A stretch of 64,000 nucleotides of DNA from Pyrus communis (Eukaryota > Streptophyta > Magnoliopsida > Rosales > Rosaceae): assembly GCF_963583255.1 (NCBI RefSeq), contig NC_084810.1, positions 11,305,853 through 11,369,852 on the forward strand, written 5' to 3'. Below, in pieces: positions 35,868 through 48,393 of this stretch. A program made the translations under genes and the position numbers. Position 1 is the first letter of the stretch. Every line of letters starts with the position of its first letter. The notes beneath the pieces are model-generated. The model worked only from the letters and a program-made list of their open reading frames with translations, ran no database searches and had not been told where the DNA came from.

Positions 35868-36327
35868 CGAGGCATCACTAGACTGAAGGTTTACCCCGAA
35901 AGTTCATAAGCCAGTCCAAGTACACATAGTACGTACAATCCTGGAAACATTTAGAGAGGGTGACATCAAAGATGTGAGATGGTATGTAATGGCGGATGAC
36001 GATACTGTGTCTTCTTTGTTGATAATTTAGGGAGGCTCTAGCAAAGTAGGACCATAACAAGTACCACCACATTGGTATGGAGGAGTAGTGACGATAGAGG
36101 AATCATGGAGAAGAGGTCGATATGCTCGTTCCCAATCCTCACTGCCACTGGGGAACTTGAAGAGGAAGATACAGAATACATATATTGGGGGTATTTTAGT
36201 CTTTCAATGCCCAAAAATTCCTATAATATCAAGGAGCATGGAAATTTTCTACTTCTACACTGCCCTCTTTAAATTTGTTTTATTCCGGATAATTTCCCAT
36301 TTGTTTATGCCTAGTCACGAAAATGAC

Positions 36328-37724
36328 ATTTTTTTTTTTGGACAAATAATATTATCTACACTGTTGAGTAGGAAGTGGACTAAGTCTCACAGTAGGTCAG
36401 CCATAATAATGTGGTTTAAATTCGCATATGGCAAAAATCAAACCTAAAACTTCTCACTTACAAATAAAGAGGAATACAACTTGTAACACCCCACCCCGCC
36501 AATTTATTTCAGGATTACATTTAATGGTATCATTGTTACCCTTCAGGTTAACAACAACCATTCTAACATTCATTTCTTTGATGATTTTCCACTAAAATTT
36601 AATCTCGTTTTATTTTATAGCTGCATCTAACTTCTGCAACAACCAAAACAAGAGTCATATAATACTCTAATAATAGCAATGCCATGGGAAGAATATAGAA
36701 TGCTTATAACACAAACCCAACCCTTCAATTTCTAAAGAGAACCGAATTGATGTTAGGATTTCAATGTTCTTCCCTATATATGCAACCGATCATGACTACC
36801 CGGTTCCGATTCAACTCCTAAACAATACAACAAGCATCATCTCAAATATGCATACAAAATATCGAATTCAAATTCGAAACCAAAACTAAAAGTTTTAACC
36901 TTGGGAAAATACTTACGCCAGAGGAGAGCCCACGTGGGGAGAATCATTATTTTCACTTGGGTCCAGCCAGATTCCAGCGGGATTGCCCCAAATCAGAGAA
37001 AAGTCGCCGGAACACGTCAATATGTTTGGACCTCGTTTTCTTTATACAATGGTTTTCAAAGGGTGGGTATCGTAAGATTGAAGACGGCCTCGCTACGAAA
37101 CTATAGCTTCCGACCTCACGTGATTTCCTTATCGTATGAGGAAATTATGATGAATATAGTTTGAAAGGGATCCCGTGAGCGAAGGAGGAAGGAGGAAGGA
37201 GGAAGGAGAAGAAGAAGAATTCCTTTTTCCCCCTTCTCCCCTTTTCCCCTTCTTTTTCCGTTTCTTCCCGATCCTCCTCCACCTCCCATCTGTTAATTTT
37301 TTTTTTCTTTCCTTTATTCTATCATTAATATTTTATATCTAGTGCTATTATCTTTTCCACTACTTTAAATAAAATGATTTATATGGGTTTCGTTCATAAT
37401 AACGAGTGCTGTTAGGATATACTAATTAATATATCACACGTGACATGATCAGTAAGTTAATGAAAGTCGACACATACCCTCTAAGAGCATTTTTGTCTTT
37501 TTACTTATCGAACAAATATCTGTCGTAAATTATGATTACAAAATACTTAATTTAATAATCAAATTCAGAAACAGGATTTCACATTTCCTCACTGAAATAT
37601 TCTTAACCATTTAGTGATTCATTTCCCCATTTTGCCCACATATTCATAAATATGAATATCCTATTCATATACTTACAATTTTTTTTTTCAAGGTATTACA
37701 CCACTAGACCGTAGTACTAAATGG
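36328..37724 (-). mobile_element. tRNA-type SINE split by a solo LTR
   Basis: The SINE occupies 36328-36481 and 37701-37724; the middle is an inserted LTR. On minus it reads the usual 5' end (TAGTACTACGGTCTAGTGG), a tRNA-like body, GTAGATAATATTATTTGTCC and an A tail (T run at 36330-36339). A perfect 17 bp duplication CTAGTCACGAAAATGAC flanks the whole unit (36311-36327, 37725-37741). Related SINEs lie at 51150-51302 and 54488-54686. Confidence 0.88.
36482..37700. mobile_element. Solo LTR inserted in a SINE
   Basis: 1,219 bp with TGTAACACC...GGTATTACA termini. It is flanked by near-identical 5 bp repeats CAACT (36477-36481) and CCACT (37701-37705). It interrupts the SINE at its 5' end. The superfamily is not certain; the TGTAACACCCC start is common in Ty3/gypsy chromovirus LTRs. 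It includes a GGAGGAAGGA-rich purine run (37182-37218) followed by a C/T-rich run. ORF 36901-37164 within it has no recognised domain. Confidence 0.78.
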
Positions 37725-37741
37725 CTAGTCACGAAAATGAC

Positions 37742-38479
37742 TTACATTGCAAACTTCACAAAACACGCTGACCAAATTGAAAGAAATTAAAAATTTAGTG
37801 ACCGAATTAGATTCTAGCCATAAGTTCTAATCATTTATGGCCCTAAATATTTTGTACTCCGGATAAGGGTGTAATACTAGGGAGACTAAATTTGTAAATC
37901 AAATGACATGTAAGTTGATGATTAGATCATCACTTAAGTGTTGATTAATGTGCTTATTTTTTTTATAACACATCATTTGATTTGCAAATTTAGTCTACAC
38001 TACATCTAAAAATAATCTCTCTAATAAATGTAAGGTCGACAATACAAGAAGGTTCCACCTAGGAGTAGAGTTTAGGAAAGATGTTTTCAATTTCCAAATT
38101 TTGGATGACTCAGATAGAAAACAACATTTCTAATTTCCGTTCCAAAATTTCAAAATCGGATCGAACATAATTTTCAAATTCAAAATTTTTGAAGTCATGG
38201 TAATCTCAAAAATTTCGAAACATAATTCGTAAATTCATATTTTATAGATTTTTTAATATTCTCAAACTTTTTTTTATAATGAAAACTAATGAAAAATGCT
38301 TGAAAACTTTGAGTTTTAACAATAAGGACAAAATAAAGGATAAAGTGAATAGTACCATGATTGACTTTTTAGTGTAGAAATGTAATTTTTCGTTAAAGTG
38401 AATAATACCGGAAGCTTTTCTTTAAAGTTCCATTTTTTATATGCAATTTATTGTTCTTTCTTAATATTTGGTATATATT

Positions 38480-38510
<31 letters not shown>

Positions 38511-39441
38511 AATTTTTAGGAAAACTAACGAAATGTCCAAAAAAAACTTTAGTTTTAATGAAAAATGACAAATAAAGGTGCAATGAATAATACCAGTGAA
38601 AGGTAAAAATGTGGTTTTTCGTTAAAATTCCCTTAATTTTTTGGTATACTAGTATGTTTATCCTTTTAATATGAAAGTGTATTTTAATATAAAAACAATG
38701 AACAAAATATATCCAAAACTAACCATAAAATACAAAAAAAAAAAAAATTTGATTATAACATACATAATTTGAGTAAATGACTACAAAACATCAGAATATT
38801 CAAAACTATTTTTTTTATTGGAATAGGTTCGGAACACAAAAAAAATATTCAAAATCGGTATTTTCAAGCTCAAATTTGAAATTTTTATTGAGAAATACCA
38901 TTCCAAGTTGCACCCCTAGTCCCAACTTTATTAGAGAAATGATTTAAATGCGATCTCCCTAATTTTACACAAGCTCAATATAATTTTGTAAAGGGACATG
39001 ATTTGTATACGCCATTTTCACCATGTGCACACCCTTCTTAATTTTGACCCTCTGATTTGTTTAATCCAACCGTTGATAAACAAAGGGTATGCAGAGGTGA
39101 AAAATGTGCAGATATCATTTCCCAACTATAAAATCCATTTCCTGCTGTTCAAAATTCTGTAGCAAAATCCTTACAACATCTAAGGGAAGTAAAACGAGAG
39201 AATGTGTGAAAGAAAAATGCAAGGGAAAGTAAAGAAGAACCAAACACAAAAAGTTAGCTCAGCCATGAGCGGTATAAGTATATTTGCGGAAGAAAAAAAC
39301 CGAAATAACCTAGCACTTTTAACTCGCATTACTTCAATTATCTCAGTTTTGCCCGATTTATGCAACGAATTGGAATTCATCAAACCGACAATGACGCCTT
39401 CACGAAACTTAATCAAATGTGGAAATGATCCCATTGGTATA
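37742..39441. repeat. AT-rich intergenic region with two copies of the short dispersed repeat
   Basis: Copies of the 7861-7962 repeat lie at 38303-38431 and 38544-38632, and an (AT)n tract at about 38479-38503. The rest, including the probable 3' UTR of the RER4-like gene near 39180-39441, holds nothing else I can name. Confidence 0.65.
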
Positions 39442-40287
39442 CTAATGAGCCTTCTGAATTCCTATGAAACGAGCATAGTCCACCCACCTGCAAAGAAAAG
39501 AAGTAGAAAGAGGTGGGTGACAAGGGTGGTGGTGGGGGGAATAATTCGAACCGGTGTAAAAATTCAAACGGCACAAGTAAGGCACAAGTTCTCACAATAA
39601 TGAACCCAAGAATGTGTTTCCAGTCCGAATGGCAAAGCAAATTGCGCTTAGCATGAGCTTGTTTTGATGTAATAGTGGTTCCAAAAACCTTTGTTCAATA
39701 ACACCAGCCAACACTTGGTACCTGCCAAAGAATTTTGCATTTTATTATAAGCTTGTGCTGGTAAAAAAACACAAGTTATTGTTCCGTTTCCTCGAGCTTT
39801 GTTATTATATGCTTATGCCCGACAAACCAATACTGATAAAAATTTTCGTACCTGAGATTGCTAGAAACTGCCATGTAGACACCATATGCAACGCTAGTGG
39901 ACACTATAGGCACATTCTCAAGTTCACCTGCTTTGTCCTTATCAACCGCCTTCCTTGCGTTGATCAAGGCATTTGTCACAGCTGTGCCAACCTAATCAAA
40001 GACAAGATTCATTAGTGCTACTGAGTCACATAAGTTAGCATAGAAGTAAAAACTTCTGCAAGAGATTTGGATGGACTCATAATTAAAACTGCAAAGGCAT
40101 ACATACTAGCTAAAAGTAGTAAAGCATCCAAAAGCCATGTAAAGCTTTCAATAAGATGTATGTTTGAGCGTGTGCTTGTGCGCTACATATCAACTATCCA
40201 TGCCAGTTGGGGAACTGTGCAGATGTCGTAGAGGTTAAACGTAAGGCATTTGAATTCATTCCAAGGAAAGCACTGATTACTTCACAC

Positions 40288-40328
<41 letters not shown>

Positions 40329-43039
40329 CCCGAAGAGGTTCAAATTGGGTTTCTCTAAACATCGTTGGCTCTTCTTAGAGGTTTTCTAATTTGGAATAGA
40401 ACACCACCAACAAGAAATGCCCTCCTTAAGTTTCGGTTGCCTTAAAAGATGTCTTGTCCACCTGCCTTCTCTAAACTCTAAAGATGCCACAAAGGTTGGT
40501 ATATCATTAATAGATATGTGACCATGTGAACACTAAAAAGCAAGAAGACAAGTTACTCAGCTGTAGCAAGGACAAATCCATTATATATCTCAACCTAACC
40601 GAAGCGTGAGGTCCATGGGCCTCCAGGCAAAAACAAAGGGGAAAGAACCTAAAATTGGCTCAAATGCTCAAACACAGTGCATGTCGGCTGACTTCACCTT
40701 GTGGACAGCCAAAGTAGCCTCTGTAGTACAAAAGGTCACCACTGATCCAAACCAACCCGCAAAAAAAATTGCTCCTCAATTTACATGCTATTAGGAGCAA
40801 TAACATTATCGCATTGAGGTTACAAATACAAGGGCTACACAAAGAGTTTTCTTTCATTCAGCTATACCTTTGGTGCTTCAATACAATTATAACAATTAAG
40901 ATGCTTTCTCACCACTTCCAGCACTAGGCAGAAGAATCGACTCAACATATCAACTGAACATTTTGCTTCTTTACATTAACCTATTGAATGTGATGTGAAA
41001 AAATTCACAATATGATAAGCTCGTTGTGAGCTTTACTTTACCAGCTTTACAAGATAATGAAATTTACAGGACGTGTCTACGATGCATGAGAATTGCTGTC
41101 ACCTCAAATTGAAACGAACATGCAGAGACAAATGAACATGAAAACACACCAGTGGATGGACAAGTGGATCACTTCACTAATCAATACGAAAACAATTCTC
41201 GGAATCACCATTTCGAAGGAGTTAAAATGTACTAACCAGTGACGAAGCAGTACCAACAGCAAATAGCTTGGTCCCATTTCTCTGCCAAAACAATTTAAAT
41301 ATGTGATTTCGTTCTTACCTTCAAAATTCAGATGAAATGAAAAACAGTTACCAAAAGTATCTTACCACTACTCCACCAATCCTCTGTAATAATGAGTATG
41401 ATGTTCCAGACATAGCGATCTGCATAGAGAATTTCATAATCATTTTAAGTAACTGTATCTGGCTTCTGATTTGATCTAACAAAACAGTCAGTACAGATTC
41501 AGGAATTCATAGAAAATAAACCTGGAAGGCATTGTCGGGGCAGCCATGGAAAAACCTAGTGATTGCTCCTGCATTGAGCCCAAGTGGAGGTCGAAGAGAT
41601 ACAGTTGGGGCAGGAAGATAAACAAGCATGAAATCTGCAAGTATGGCCATTACCTAAGGGAAATACACTGCAAACATAAATGACAGAAGCTAAAACATAT
41701 ATAAGATGCAGTTTGATGTTAACTGAAGATATTTCAACAAAAAAAGGCTATTTGCTGACTATTATGCAGCTAATACATAGTACGCATCAAACAAATTTCT
41801 TGTCAATTAATCTTCACATAATCATTTGAATTCATCACTACGAAAGTCCAGTACCCACAAATGGATCGAAAAGCATCAAACTATCTCACTGTGGCTTACA
41901 TTATTCATCTACAAATACAGCAAGAAATTGGAAGAAAATAGATTGCTTATGAGATGATGCATTAGAATCATAATTTGAGGACTATAAAATTGATCATGTG
42001 CTTGGCCTTCGATTAACATGCCGAATAAAAGGCTATGGACTTAAACATGCCTACTCACGACATATAATACATGGAAAGCAGCCAATTCTACCCGAAAATA
42101 CCCCGTAGCTAAGCAAGCACTATAAAACTACTTCCAAATCAACTTCCATAAGCTAGAATGTGTAGCTTCAAGCACGCCAAATGCCAATAAAAAGTAACAA
42201 CACGGCCAAGTTGATCATCGATATGCATATAAAAGAACAACGATGAATCACGAAAGTAAGTCGATATCGAAAATGTGCAATGTTAGCTAAAACCAATGTG
42301 ATTGGCAGAAAGCAAAACTCGTACCACATCTGCGAAAACAACTTCCAGCTCGTTGAAAAAGTTCTCTCTCCGCCTCTCGTACTCTGCAGCAGTCTACAAA
42401 AACCGAAACAAAACCAATTAAAATCGAAAAAAATGAGAACTTGAATCAAATTTGAATTAAAGAGAAAACAGAGGAAACAGAGAGAGAGAGGACCTTAGTG
42501 AAGAGACCAACGCCACATTCCATGAAAACCTTAGCAAAGAAAAGATCATCAGCGAGCAACCTCTCTCTAAACCCAGCGAATTGCATCAACCACCGGAACA
42601 GACCCGACTTCTCCAGCTCAAAGTACCGCCCCACAACCGACCCGGGGATCCGACCCGCCTGGACCGCAGCAGCCAAGTCCTTGGGCAAGCTCTCCAACCC
42701 CCGCTTAGACTCCGCCAACACCATCAACGCCTCCGCCCTGTTCTTTCCACCGGCATTGTCGGACCCTCCGTCGCTGTCGCCGTCATCTCCGCCGCCGCCC
42801 CCTCCTGAGGAGTCACGTCCGTTAATGCCCCCGTCGTCGCCGGCGGCGGAGAAGAGGATGCGGCGGAACTGGCGGTGGCGGTGGGTGAGGGAGGGAGGGG
42901 TGACGGTGAGGCGGAGGTGGAGGAGGGGCGAGGAGGCGGAGGCGGAGGCGGAGAGAAATGGACGGTGGGGATTGAGTTTGGAGAGGGAGGAAGAGGATGC
43001 GGCGGAGGAAGAGGGAGCGAAGCAGAAGGCGATCGCCAT
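39442..43039 (-). CDS. RER4: RETICULATA-RELATED 4-like chloroplast envelope protein (DUF3411), 8 exons
   Basis: Member of the RETICULATA/RER family, membrane proteins of the plastid envelope linked to leaf mesophyll development; the molecular activity is unknown. Exons (minus): 42494-43039, 42325-42393, 41522-41653, 41366-41419, 41237-41281, 39852-39991, 39596-39721, 39442-39487. They total 1,158 nt, 385 aa, against 386 for Arabidopsis RER4. The N-terminus is Ser/Ala-rich (transit peptide-like), followed by a Gly/Asp linker at about 68-95. Family blocks include LPKDLAAAVQAGRIPGSVVG, MECGVGLFTKTAAEYERRREN, YLPAPTVSLRPPLGLNAG, PIVSTSVAYGVYMAVSSNLR and the end GSLLWVDYARFIGIQKAH. Intron 5 is 1,245 bp with a (TC)n tract at about 40290-40325. 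The 5' flank is part of a tandem duplication starting 116 bp upstream. Confidence 0.93.
40290..40325. repeat. (TC)n microsatellite in RER4 intron 5
   Basis: About 36 bp of TC units. Confidence 0.9.
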
Positions 43040-43154
43040 TGTTGGTTGGAGTTTTTTGTGAGGTTTGGGGTGGGCGGAGATTTTATGCGGGAGGGTGTAT
43101 GGGTTGGCGGTGGGCTGTGCGCTCTCTCTCTCTGTTTCTCTGTCTCTTTTGTTC

Positions 43155-45102
43155 GGTAGGTTGTGGGGAAGGGCGTGAGTTCAGAGGCAGGGAGAGAGAG
43201 AGAGAGCGGAGGGGAGGCGGAGAGAGGGAGGAAAGAAGAGAGAGAGGTTTTATTTAAGTAGGGGTTTTTGGCACGCTATGCCGCCAAGTCAACAAGAGTC
43301 CAAAACGACTTTCTCGTAGGCGTCGAGCGCGCATTAAGTCACTCTGATCGTGGGGAAATTTTGACTACCAAATTTTGTACTTTTCTTTTTTGAAAAAAAA
43401 TAAAGGAATTATTATTATTTTTAAATAAAGGAATTAGTTTTAAAAAGTAACAAGGGAAAGTCTAAAACCACATTATTACTCATCTATTGCGAAGATAAGC
43501 TCATCTCCCTCTTTTTAGAGAATTTTCAATGTGGGCAATGACAACAAAGTAAATCCAATCCCGCCCCCCCCCCCAGCCCCCCCCGCGCGCGTAAACCCCT
43601 CCAGCCCACCTTGAGCAAATTGGGCTAAGGGGAGCCCAACTAAGAGGTCAGGCTAAAATCCAAGGCCCGAGTGCTTGGATGGATGTAATGCAAAGCTGAC
43701 GTCATGTGGTGCAAGGTTGACGTCAGCACGTTATAAAAAAAAATTGCGTTAGGCGTGTGGGGCTGCGTCTCCGACATATTTTCAGATAGTGGGGCCCTGT
43801 GTCAGCCTCACTCAGTTACCGTTGAACCCGGACCGTTTGATTTCCAGATCAATGGTTCACGTTTTCAGCTTTAAAAAAAAAATTAGAAATTTTACGATGG
43901 GCCATGTGTCATAATCTGGACTGTTGGATTTCAAAATTTTGTAATCCAATAGTCCAGATTAATTAAGTTAATAAAAAATTAAAAAAAATTAAGTAAACGA
44001 CATTTCAAATTTTTGTAATCCAACAATCCACATTACACCACATTTCAATATTTTCAACAGGTAAGTACACATCGCGCTACAAAATTGGTTAAAAATCTTA
44101 TCAAAATTTATCTATAAAAATTGTATTTTCGGATAATGACACGTGGCGTGATGAGATTAGTTAAAAATCCTATCCGAAATTAAAAATAAAATTATTTTAT
44201 AAAATAAAAAAATACTAATATTTTAATATGAATTGCCTAAGCTATTCTATATATGGGTGGAGATGCAATAGGCAATTGCTGTTCATTAAAGATAGTGACT
44301 ATTCACTTGAGGGATTGAATTGTCTATTGCCAAGGGGAGCCTTTACACACTGGAAGTGCTCTTATTGTAGATAATATCGTTTGTCAAAAAAAAAAAAAAA
44401 TTAAAAAGTCTCGAGAACACCCAAGACTTCTAGAGTTAAACATAAGACAGTTTTTGATTTGGGAAGGGATAACCCCATCTCAATACACATACTTCTACTA
44501 TGATGACTTACAGAAGTAACAACACCCTCTATAAAATTCGCTTCTTTGAAAACATGGTTTCATTTAACTGACTCAAATGAGGATTCCACCCAAGGAACAC
44601 TTGCTAGATACAGTACCCATCTGTTTTGTAAAGAACTAGAACTCTAACTACTCGTAGTTACAGCCCGTAATTATAGTTAGTCTTGCTCCTGAGCTTCCAA
44701 ATCCTTACTTCAAGAGATGTTTTTATGTCAACAACAGAAGCCTAAGCTCATAGATTTGTTGATCTTTTAGTGATTGAATAAAAAAGAAAAAATAACAAAA
44801 ATTTCAAACGAATCGGTGAATTGAGATTTTATCTTCTTACCAAATTTAAGATTCTATTCATTAATATCTTAATATAGCTTCAATAGGAGTAGTGACTAGC
44901 ATTATAGGTCGTTAGGCTGCTAGAAGGTTGCCACAAGTCAGTCAGTTTGGGGACTGAAGGGTGCACCAGGCACGTAACTTATCGAATCCAGTTGCTACAA
45001 GAATGGGAATGCATGCTACAAAAGATAGAGTTAAGTTTGATACATCAAACGTCTAGTCAATATCCTTCTATGAGTCCACAATCAATACACAAGGTAAACC
45101 TT
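43155..45102. repeat. Tandem duplication of the RER4 upstream region, unit 1
   Basis: 1,948 bp starting GGTAGGTTGTGGGGAAGGGC and ending GGTAAACCTT. Unit 2 begins at the next base with the same sequence. It includes an (AG)n stretch, a C run at 43561-43587 and an AT-rich MITE-like section from about 43600 that ends like a SINE tail (GTAGATAATATCG plus A run) at about 44400. It also contains TGACGTCA-like motifs at about 43697 and 43719. The proximal part is probably RER4 promoter or 5' UTR. Confidence 0.93.
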
Positions 45103-48028
45103 GGTAGGTTGTGGGGAAGGGCGTGAGTTCAGAGGCAGGGAGAGAGAGAGAGAGAGCGGAGGGGAGGCGGAGAAAGGGAGGAAAGAAGAGAGAGAGGTTT
45201 TATTTAAGTAGGGGTTTTTGGCACGCTATGCCGCCAAGTCAACAAGAGTCCAAAACGACTTTCTCGTAGGCGTCGAGCGCGCATTGAGTCACTCTGATCG
45301 TGGGGAAATTTTGACTACCAAATTTTGTACTTTTCTTTTTTGAAAAAAAATAAAGGAATTATTATTATTATTTTTAAATAAAGGAATTAGTTTAAAAAAA
45401 TAACAAGGGAAAGTCTAAAACCACATTATTACTCATCTATTGCGAAGATAAGCTCATCTCCTCTTTTAGAGAATTTTCACTGTGGGCAATAGCACTATGA
45501 ATTGGCAACAAAGTAAATCCAATCCCCCCCTTCCTTAAACCCCTCCAGCCCACCTCGAGCAAATTGGGCTAAGGGGAGCCCAACTAAGAGGTCAGGCTAA
45601 ATACCAAGGCCCGAGTGCTTGGATGGATGTAATGCAAAGCTGACGTCATGTGATGCAAGGCTGACGTCAACACGTTATAAAAAAAAATTGCGTTAGGCGT
45701 GTGGGGCTGCGTCTCCGACATATTTTCAGATAGTGGGGCCCTGTGTCAGCCTCACTCAGTTACCGTTGAACCCAGACCGTTTGATTTCCAGATCAATGGT
45801 TCACGTTTTCAACTTTAAAAAAAAAAAATTAGAAATTTTACGATGGGCCACGTGTCATAATCTGGACTGTTGGATTTCAAAATTTTGTAATCCAATAGTC
45901 CAGATTAATTAAGTTAATAAAAAATTAAAAAATTAAGTAAACGACATTTCAAATTTTTGTAATCCAACAATCCACATTACACCACATTTCAATATTTTCA
46001 ACAGGTAAGTACACATCGCGCGACAAAATTGGTTAAAAATCTTATCAAAATTTATCTATAAAAATTGTATTTTCGGATAATGACACGTGGCGTGATGAGA
46101 TTAGTTAAAAATCCTATCCGAAATTAAAAATAAAATTATTTTATAAAATAAAAAATACTAATATTTTAATACAAATTGCCTGAGCTATTCTGTATATGGG
46201 TGGAGATGCAATAGGCAATTGTTGTTCATTAAAGATAGTTACTATTCGCTTGAGGGATTGAATTGTCTATTGCCAAGGAGCCTTTACACACTGGAAGTGC
46301 TCTTATTGTAGATAATATCGTTTGTCAAAAAAAAAAAAAAAAAAAAAAAAGTCTCTAGAACACCCAAGACTTCTAGGGGATGTTTGTTTGCCCTCACTAA
46401 CTCGGACTGAACTGGATTGGACTAGCTATTAGTCCAATACTGTGTTTGTTCCATGCTAGGACTAACATTAATGAGACTAAAGGGGACTAGCATGGACAAA
46501 ACCCTTCACTAAGAGGTCTTAGTGAGACCCCCCAATAACCATGGGACTAGCTAAGACTATCCTCTATTTCTCGTCCTTGTCATGCTCAACGACCACTCTC
46601 GACAGACTCCTCGTCATTGCCGGTCATCTAGATCAATCATTAACTTCCCGACTCTCTTTTAGATCCATTTCACAACCAACTTACATATAAAATATACCAA
46701 ATTGAAGCTGGGAGTGACAAGATTACGATTTTACTTGAATCGAGGCCAAAATGTGGTTGAATGTGGCCGAAAAATGGCCTGGAAGTCTCGACCTGTTTGG
46801 GCTTCTTCAAATCCATGACAAATTCGAGCATGCAAAGCTAAGATCTCGGTACAGGGATGGTGATGAATTTTTTGGCGATGCTAACTTCATCCAATTTAAT
46901 GAGGGTTGGCCAAAAAACACATCGGGAAACCTGCAACTCGTCAGGAAAATTGTAACCGTGAGGTTTCGTTCGAACAACGCATAGCTAGAAAGGGAGGGAG
47001 GACAGAGAAATAGAGACTGGAATCAATAAGGAGTTTGACCAGGAATGAGAAAGAGACATGAATTGAGAGGTCTGAGAGGAAAAAAAGAGGGAGAGGGTGG
47101 GACGATGAGAGAAGAGGAAAAGAGTGGGACGGAAATGGTAGGAAAAGATGGAGAAAAAGATAAGATCATAATAAAATATTAATAATTTATATATTAAATA
47201 AAATAATATTAGAATTTGTTATTATCCAGCTTTTTAGTCCAATACTGCACCAAACGCTTCACTAAGTTAGTCCAGTTTAGTCTAGTCTAAGCCAGTCCAG
47301 CTTAGTCCTTGAAGCTAATCCAATCCGAGATAGTCCGGCGCAACAAACGCCCCCCTAGAGTTAAACATAAGACAGTTTTTGATTTGGGAAGGGATAACCC
47401 CATCTCAATACACATACTTCTACTATGATGACTTACAGAAGTAACAACACCCTTTATAAAATTCGCTTCTTTGAAAACATGGTTTCATTTAATTGACTCA
47501 AATGAGGATTCCACCCAAGGAACACTTGTTAGATACAGTACCCATCTGTTTTGTAAAGAACTAGAACTCTAACTACTCGTAGTTACAGCCCGTAATTATA
47601 GTTAGTCTTGCTCCTAAGCTTCCAAATCCTTACTTCAAGAGATGTTTTTATGTCAACAACAGAAGCCTAAGCTCATAGATTTGTTGATCTTTTAGTGATT
47701 GAATAAAAAAGAAAAAAATAACAAAAATTTCAAACGAATCGGTGAATTGAGATTTTATCTTCTTACCAAATTTAAGATTCTATTCATTAATATCTTAATA
47801 TAGCTTCAGTAGGAGTAGTGACTAGCATTATAGGTCGTTAGGCTGCTAGAAGGTTGCCACAAGTCAGTCAGTTTGGGGACTGAAGGGTGCACCAGGCACG
47901 TAACTTATCGAATCCAGTTGCTACAAGAATGGGAATGCATGCTACAAAAGATAGAGTTAAGTTTGATACATCAAACGTCTAGTCAATGTCCTTCTATGAG
48001 TCCACAATCAATACACGAGGTAAACCTT
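45103..48028. repeat. Tandem duplication of the RER4 upstream region, unit 2 with MITE
   Basis: About 95 percent or more similar to unit 1 by eye, with scattered SNPs and indels (for example loss of the C run). Without the MITE and its 3 bp duplication it is 1,944 bp, nearly the length of unit 1. The junction shows no filler sequence. Confidence 0.93.
46376..47354. mobile_element. PIF/Harbinger-type MITE, 979 bp, only in unit 2
   Basis: Termini GGGGATGTTTGTT and (reverse) GGGGGCGTTTGTT are inverted repeats, flanked by CTA (46373-46375, 47355-47357). Unit 1 shows the empty site ACTTCTAGAGTT at about 44429. The inner ends contain repeated motifs such as AGTCCAATACTG. A 77-codon ORF (46751-46984, MWLNVAEKWPGSLDLFG) lies in the middle; it matches no transposase I recognise and may be captured host sequence. 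Confidence 0.85.
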
Positions 48029-48393
48029 GGTTTGGTCCACATGTGAGGAAACCTGCATATACAATATTTAGTGGGGATATTTAGTTAAAAGACCGGTCGG
48101 CGCCCACTCGACCAAAGGGACTAAGAAATTGATAGAGTGCAAAACTTATCTTTAAGCTTTACCTTATTCTGATTGTTTAGAGGGCAATCGCAGAGTCACT
48201 AAATGAATTCCTTCGTTTTTTTTTGGAGGTGTGGGCCTGTGGCGAGGTAGACATGACTAAGTGAGATATGGAATATGGTGACGACAGCATGTCATAGAAG
48301 GAGATAACAGGTGCCTTGATTAAGGAGTAGTTTCACAAAATAAAGATGAATTAGCGTAACGTTCGATCTTGTTTCTGGATTGAGTGGAAAAGG
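48029..48393. other. Unassigned flank between the duplication and the solo LTR
   Basis: No gene, RNA or repeat feature recognised. Confidence 0.5.

Noticed and set aside
42498..43257. Plus-strand ORFs of 187, 94 and 86 codons
   Set aside because: Antisense shadows of RER4 exon 1 and its GC-rich leader; Gly/Arg-rich with no domain.
43600..44400. Full SINE in the RER4 upstream unit
   Set aside because: Only the tail (GTAGATAATATCGTTTGTC plus A run) matches; no A or B box in the preceding sequence.
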